Origin: Ferruginibacter sp. | GTDB lineage: Bacteria; Bacteroidota; Bacteroidia; Chitinophagales; Chitinophagaceae | Reading direction: 5' to 3' | Assembly: GCA_030831725.1 (NCBI GenBank) | Contig: JAURKN010000063.1 | Location: 1 to 8,201, forward strand | DNA length: 8,201 nucleotides | Part shown: positions 6,966-8,201 of the stretch, in pieces | Numbering within the stretch: the stretch's first letter is position 1 | Layout: each line of letters opens with the position of its first letter | Notes under the pieces: model-generated | Told to the model about the DNA's origin: nothing | Seen by the model: only the letters and a program-made list of their open reading frames with translations | The model's database searches: none | Position numbers and translations under genes: made by a program

Positions 6966-7967
6966 TTAACTTCTGCTTCCACCCAAATCGATTGCTGTGT
7001 TGTCGCCAATGTTGAGGTTTCTGCTAACTCCTTTCACTTCAGCATCGTTGCCGATCAATGAGTTGTTCAACACAATCTCCACCAGATTGGAATAGGAACC
7101 TATGATTGAATCTTTGATGATGGCATGATTCATGCTGGTATGGTCACCTATCGCCACATTGGGGCCGATGACGGAGTTTTTGATGACGCATCCGTTTCCA
7201 ATACTTACTGGAGGTATGATGATGGTATTTTGAAATGGATTCTCTTCAGACATATTACCTCCGAATTTCTTGAGAAGTATGGCATTCGATTCCAACAAAG
7301 TTTCTTTCTTACCGCAATCAAACCAATTGGAAACTTTGAAAGACCTGAATTCAGCACCTTTTTCAATCATACACTCCAAAGCATCTGTAATGCTTAAATC
7401 CTGAAACTCTGCTGTGGTTTCCATCTGTTTATCAATACAAGAGAACATCATGCCTGTCTCACGGATTTTATAAATACCGACAAGCGCAAGATTGCTTTTT
7501 GGAATAGCCGGTTTTTCTACAACGCGTGTTATTTTTCCATCTTCGTCAATCTCAGCCACACCAAAATTCCTTGGGTCATCCACTTTCTTTACACCCAACA
7601 TGGAAAACGGAGACGACAAAACTTCGGAGAGGTCATAATCAGCGATGGTATCACCCAATACGATAATCACTTCATCATCTTGAACAATATCCCGGGTGAG
7701 TGATACGGCATGGCCCGTTCCCATTCTTTCGTTTTGGGTGATAAAATGACAATGCAAATCAGGGTAATGCTTGTTCACATAGTCTTGAATTTTTTCTCCC
7801 AAATAGCCTATAATGAAAATAAACTCATTTACTCCTGAATCTCTCAGCTGATCGACGATAATATTGAGTATCGTCTTTCCGGCAAGCGGAATGAGGGCCT
7901 TGGGTTGTGTGTAGGTGTGCGGTCTTAATTTGGTACCGGCACCGGCTACGGGTATGATTGCCTTCAT
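6966..7967 (-). CDS. Sugar-phosphate nucleotidyltransferase with C-terminal left-handed beta-helix
   Basis: The 333-aa cytosolic enzyme should join a sugar 1-phosphate to an NTP to make an NDP-sugar plus pyrophosphate. The N-terminal Rossmann-like domain (about 1-235) has the signature GAGTKLRPHTYTQPKALIPL (10-28), with K23 as the usual substrate-contact lysine, LGDTI (104-108) with the metal-binding Asp, VEKP (150-153), GIYKI (164-168) and WFDCGKKETLLESN (215-228). Residues about 248-325 carry hexapeptide-type repeats (VSIGNG, SVIGPN, VAIGDH, SIIGSY, SLIGND), a left-handed beta-helix. The layout matches long-form RmlA-like and archaeal GlmU-like enzymes. The sugar and nucleotide (dTTP/UTP with glucose-1-P, or another pair) cannot be decided here, and no acetyltransferase activity should be assumed. 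The ATG at 7967 is fixed by the MKAIIPVAGAG start; no Shine-Dalgarno sequence is seen. It converges on uvrA with a 56-base gap and no clear terminator. No other sugar-nucleotide gene is adjacent. Confidence 0.92.
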   Translation of the reverse strand: MKAIIPVAGAGTKLRPHTYTQPKALIPLAGKTILNIIVDQLRDSGVNEFIFIIGYLGEKIQDYVNKHYPDLHCHFITQNERMGTGHAVSLTRDIVQDDEVIIVLGDTIADYDLSEVLSSPFSMLGVKKVDDPRNFGVAEIDEDGKITRVVEKPAIPKSNLALVGIYKIRETGMMFSCIDKQMETTAEFQDLSITDALECMIEKGAEFRSFKVSNWFDCGKKETLLESNAILLKKFGGNMSEENPFQNTIIIPPVSIGNGCVIKNSVIGPNVAIGDHTSMNHAIIKDSIIGSYSNLVEIVLNNSLIGNDAEVKGVSRNLNIGDNTAIDLGGSRS

Positions 7968-8040
7968 ATTGCTTTTTTACTTTTGGGCAATGAAATTACA
8001 TTATTAGAGCGAAACTAACGATGATTTCGGATCAACCATG

Positions 8041-8064
8041 TTTTGTTTAACTTGTTAAACGAAA
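8041..8064. repeat. Operator-like inverted repeat between the nucleotidyltransferase gene and glyA
   Basis: GTTTAAC (8045-8051), TT, GTTAAAC (8054-8060) is a perfect 7-bp inverted repeat. It extends, past one mismatched position (8044/8061), by TTT (8041-8043) and AAA (8062-8064), giving a 24-bp site. The 2-base centre rules out a good full-length RNA hairpin, so a dimeric DNA-binding protein is the likelier reader. It ends 5 bases before the candidate -33 TTG of glyA, a position typical of activator sites, and could also affect the divergent gene. I do not recognise the regulator. Confidence 0.5.
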
Positions 8065-8069
8065 TGGAA

Positions 8070-8096
8070 TTGAATGTAAAGCCGGCCTTATCTTTG
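8070..8096 (+). promoter_or_regulatory. Candidate glyA promoter (Bacteroidota type)
   Basis: TATCTTTG (8089-8096) is an exact match to the -7 consensus TAnnTTTG. A TTG at 8070-8072 lies 16 bases upstream, a little closer than the usual spacing near 19, so the -33 part is weaker. Transcription would start near 8101-8105 and leave a short leader before the ATG at 8117. In the same spacer, minus-strand TAGTTTCG (8017 to 8010) is a one-mismatch -7 candidate for the divergent nucleotidyltransferase gene, with a TTG 15 bases upstream; this is much less certain. Confidence 0.55.
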
Positions 8097-8116
8097 TCAC
8101 CAAAATATACCATTGT

Positions 8117-8201
8117 ATGATGCAGGATAAACTTGTTTTTGATTTGATCGGAAAAGAACTGGACAGACAACGCCACGGCATTGAGCTGATCGCCAGCGAG
8201 A
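8117..8201 (+). CDS. glyA: Serine hydroxymethyltransferase GlyA (N-terminal fragment, runs off window)
   Basis: Only the first 28 residues are present. They read MMQDKLVFDLIGKELDRQ followed by RHGIELIASE, matching the conserved N-terminus of serine hydroxymethyltransferase (E or K, R/Q, HG-ELIASEN). The PLP-dependent enzyme interconverts serine and glycine, moving a one-carbon unit to tetrahydrofolate; that supply feeds purine synthesis, among other routes. Two ATG codons stand in tandem (8117 and 8120), and I cannot tell which is used. The rest of the protein, including the PLP lysine, lies beyond the right edge, so completeness cannot be judged. Confidence 0.92.
   Translation, partial: MMQDKLVFDLIGKELDRQRHGIELIASE

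Noticed and set aside
1..8201. Mobile element, phage, CRISPR, toxin-antitoxin or defence system
   Set aside because: All sizeable frames are accounted for by housekeeping or envelope genes; no transposase, integrase, direct-repeat array or compositional break is visible.

Overview
The window looks like an ordinary chromosomal segment of a Bacteroidota bacterium, probably from the Saprospiria/Chitinophagia side of the phylum. The signs are the protein types (a UvrA lacking one zinc module, a long-form sugar nucleotidyltransferase starting MKAIIPVAGAGTKLRPHTYT, a DsbD with a C-terminal CVNC thioredoxin domain), start codons without clear Shine-Dalgarno sequences, and matches to the Bacteroidota promoter consensus TTTG-N19-TAnnTTTG. 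Base composition is moderately AT-rich and looks even throughout. I see no transposase, integrase, phage gene, CRISPR array, rRNA or tRNA.

Layout, left to right. The 3' part of purQ (+; its start lies outside the window) is followed by two related envelope redox genes: a small exported nDsbD-type protein (626-1084, +) and a full DsbD-type disulfide reductase (1143-3098, +), separated by an intrinsic terminator-like hairpin. A perfect 15-bp hairpin at 3141-3173 sits between dsbD and a convergent ECF sigma factor gene (3205-3786, -). A roughly 290-bp divergent spacer with several palindromes separates the sigma gene from uvrA (4078-6909, +). uvrA converges on a sugar-phosphate nucleotidyltransferase gene (6966-7967, -). 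A second divergent spacer, with a near-perfect 24-bp inverted repeat and a Bacteroidota -7 element, leads into glyA (from 8117, +), which runs off the right edge.

The genes are mostly unrelated housekeeping functions: purine synthesis, one-carbon metabolism, nucleotide excision repair, transcription control and sugar activation. The exception is the dsb pair. The N-terminal domain fused to DsbD has lost the redox cysteine pair, while the separate upstream nDsbD-like protein keeps it (C132/C137). The simplest reading is a split relay: the membrane protein passes electrons to a free periplasmic partner encoded just upstream.

I found no clearly novel multi-gene system. The points most worth a second look are the split DsbD relay, the hairpin just before the dsbD start codon, the coordinated loss of all four ligands of one UvrA zinc module, and the inverted repeats in the two divergent spacers.
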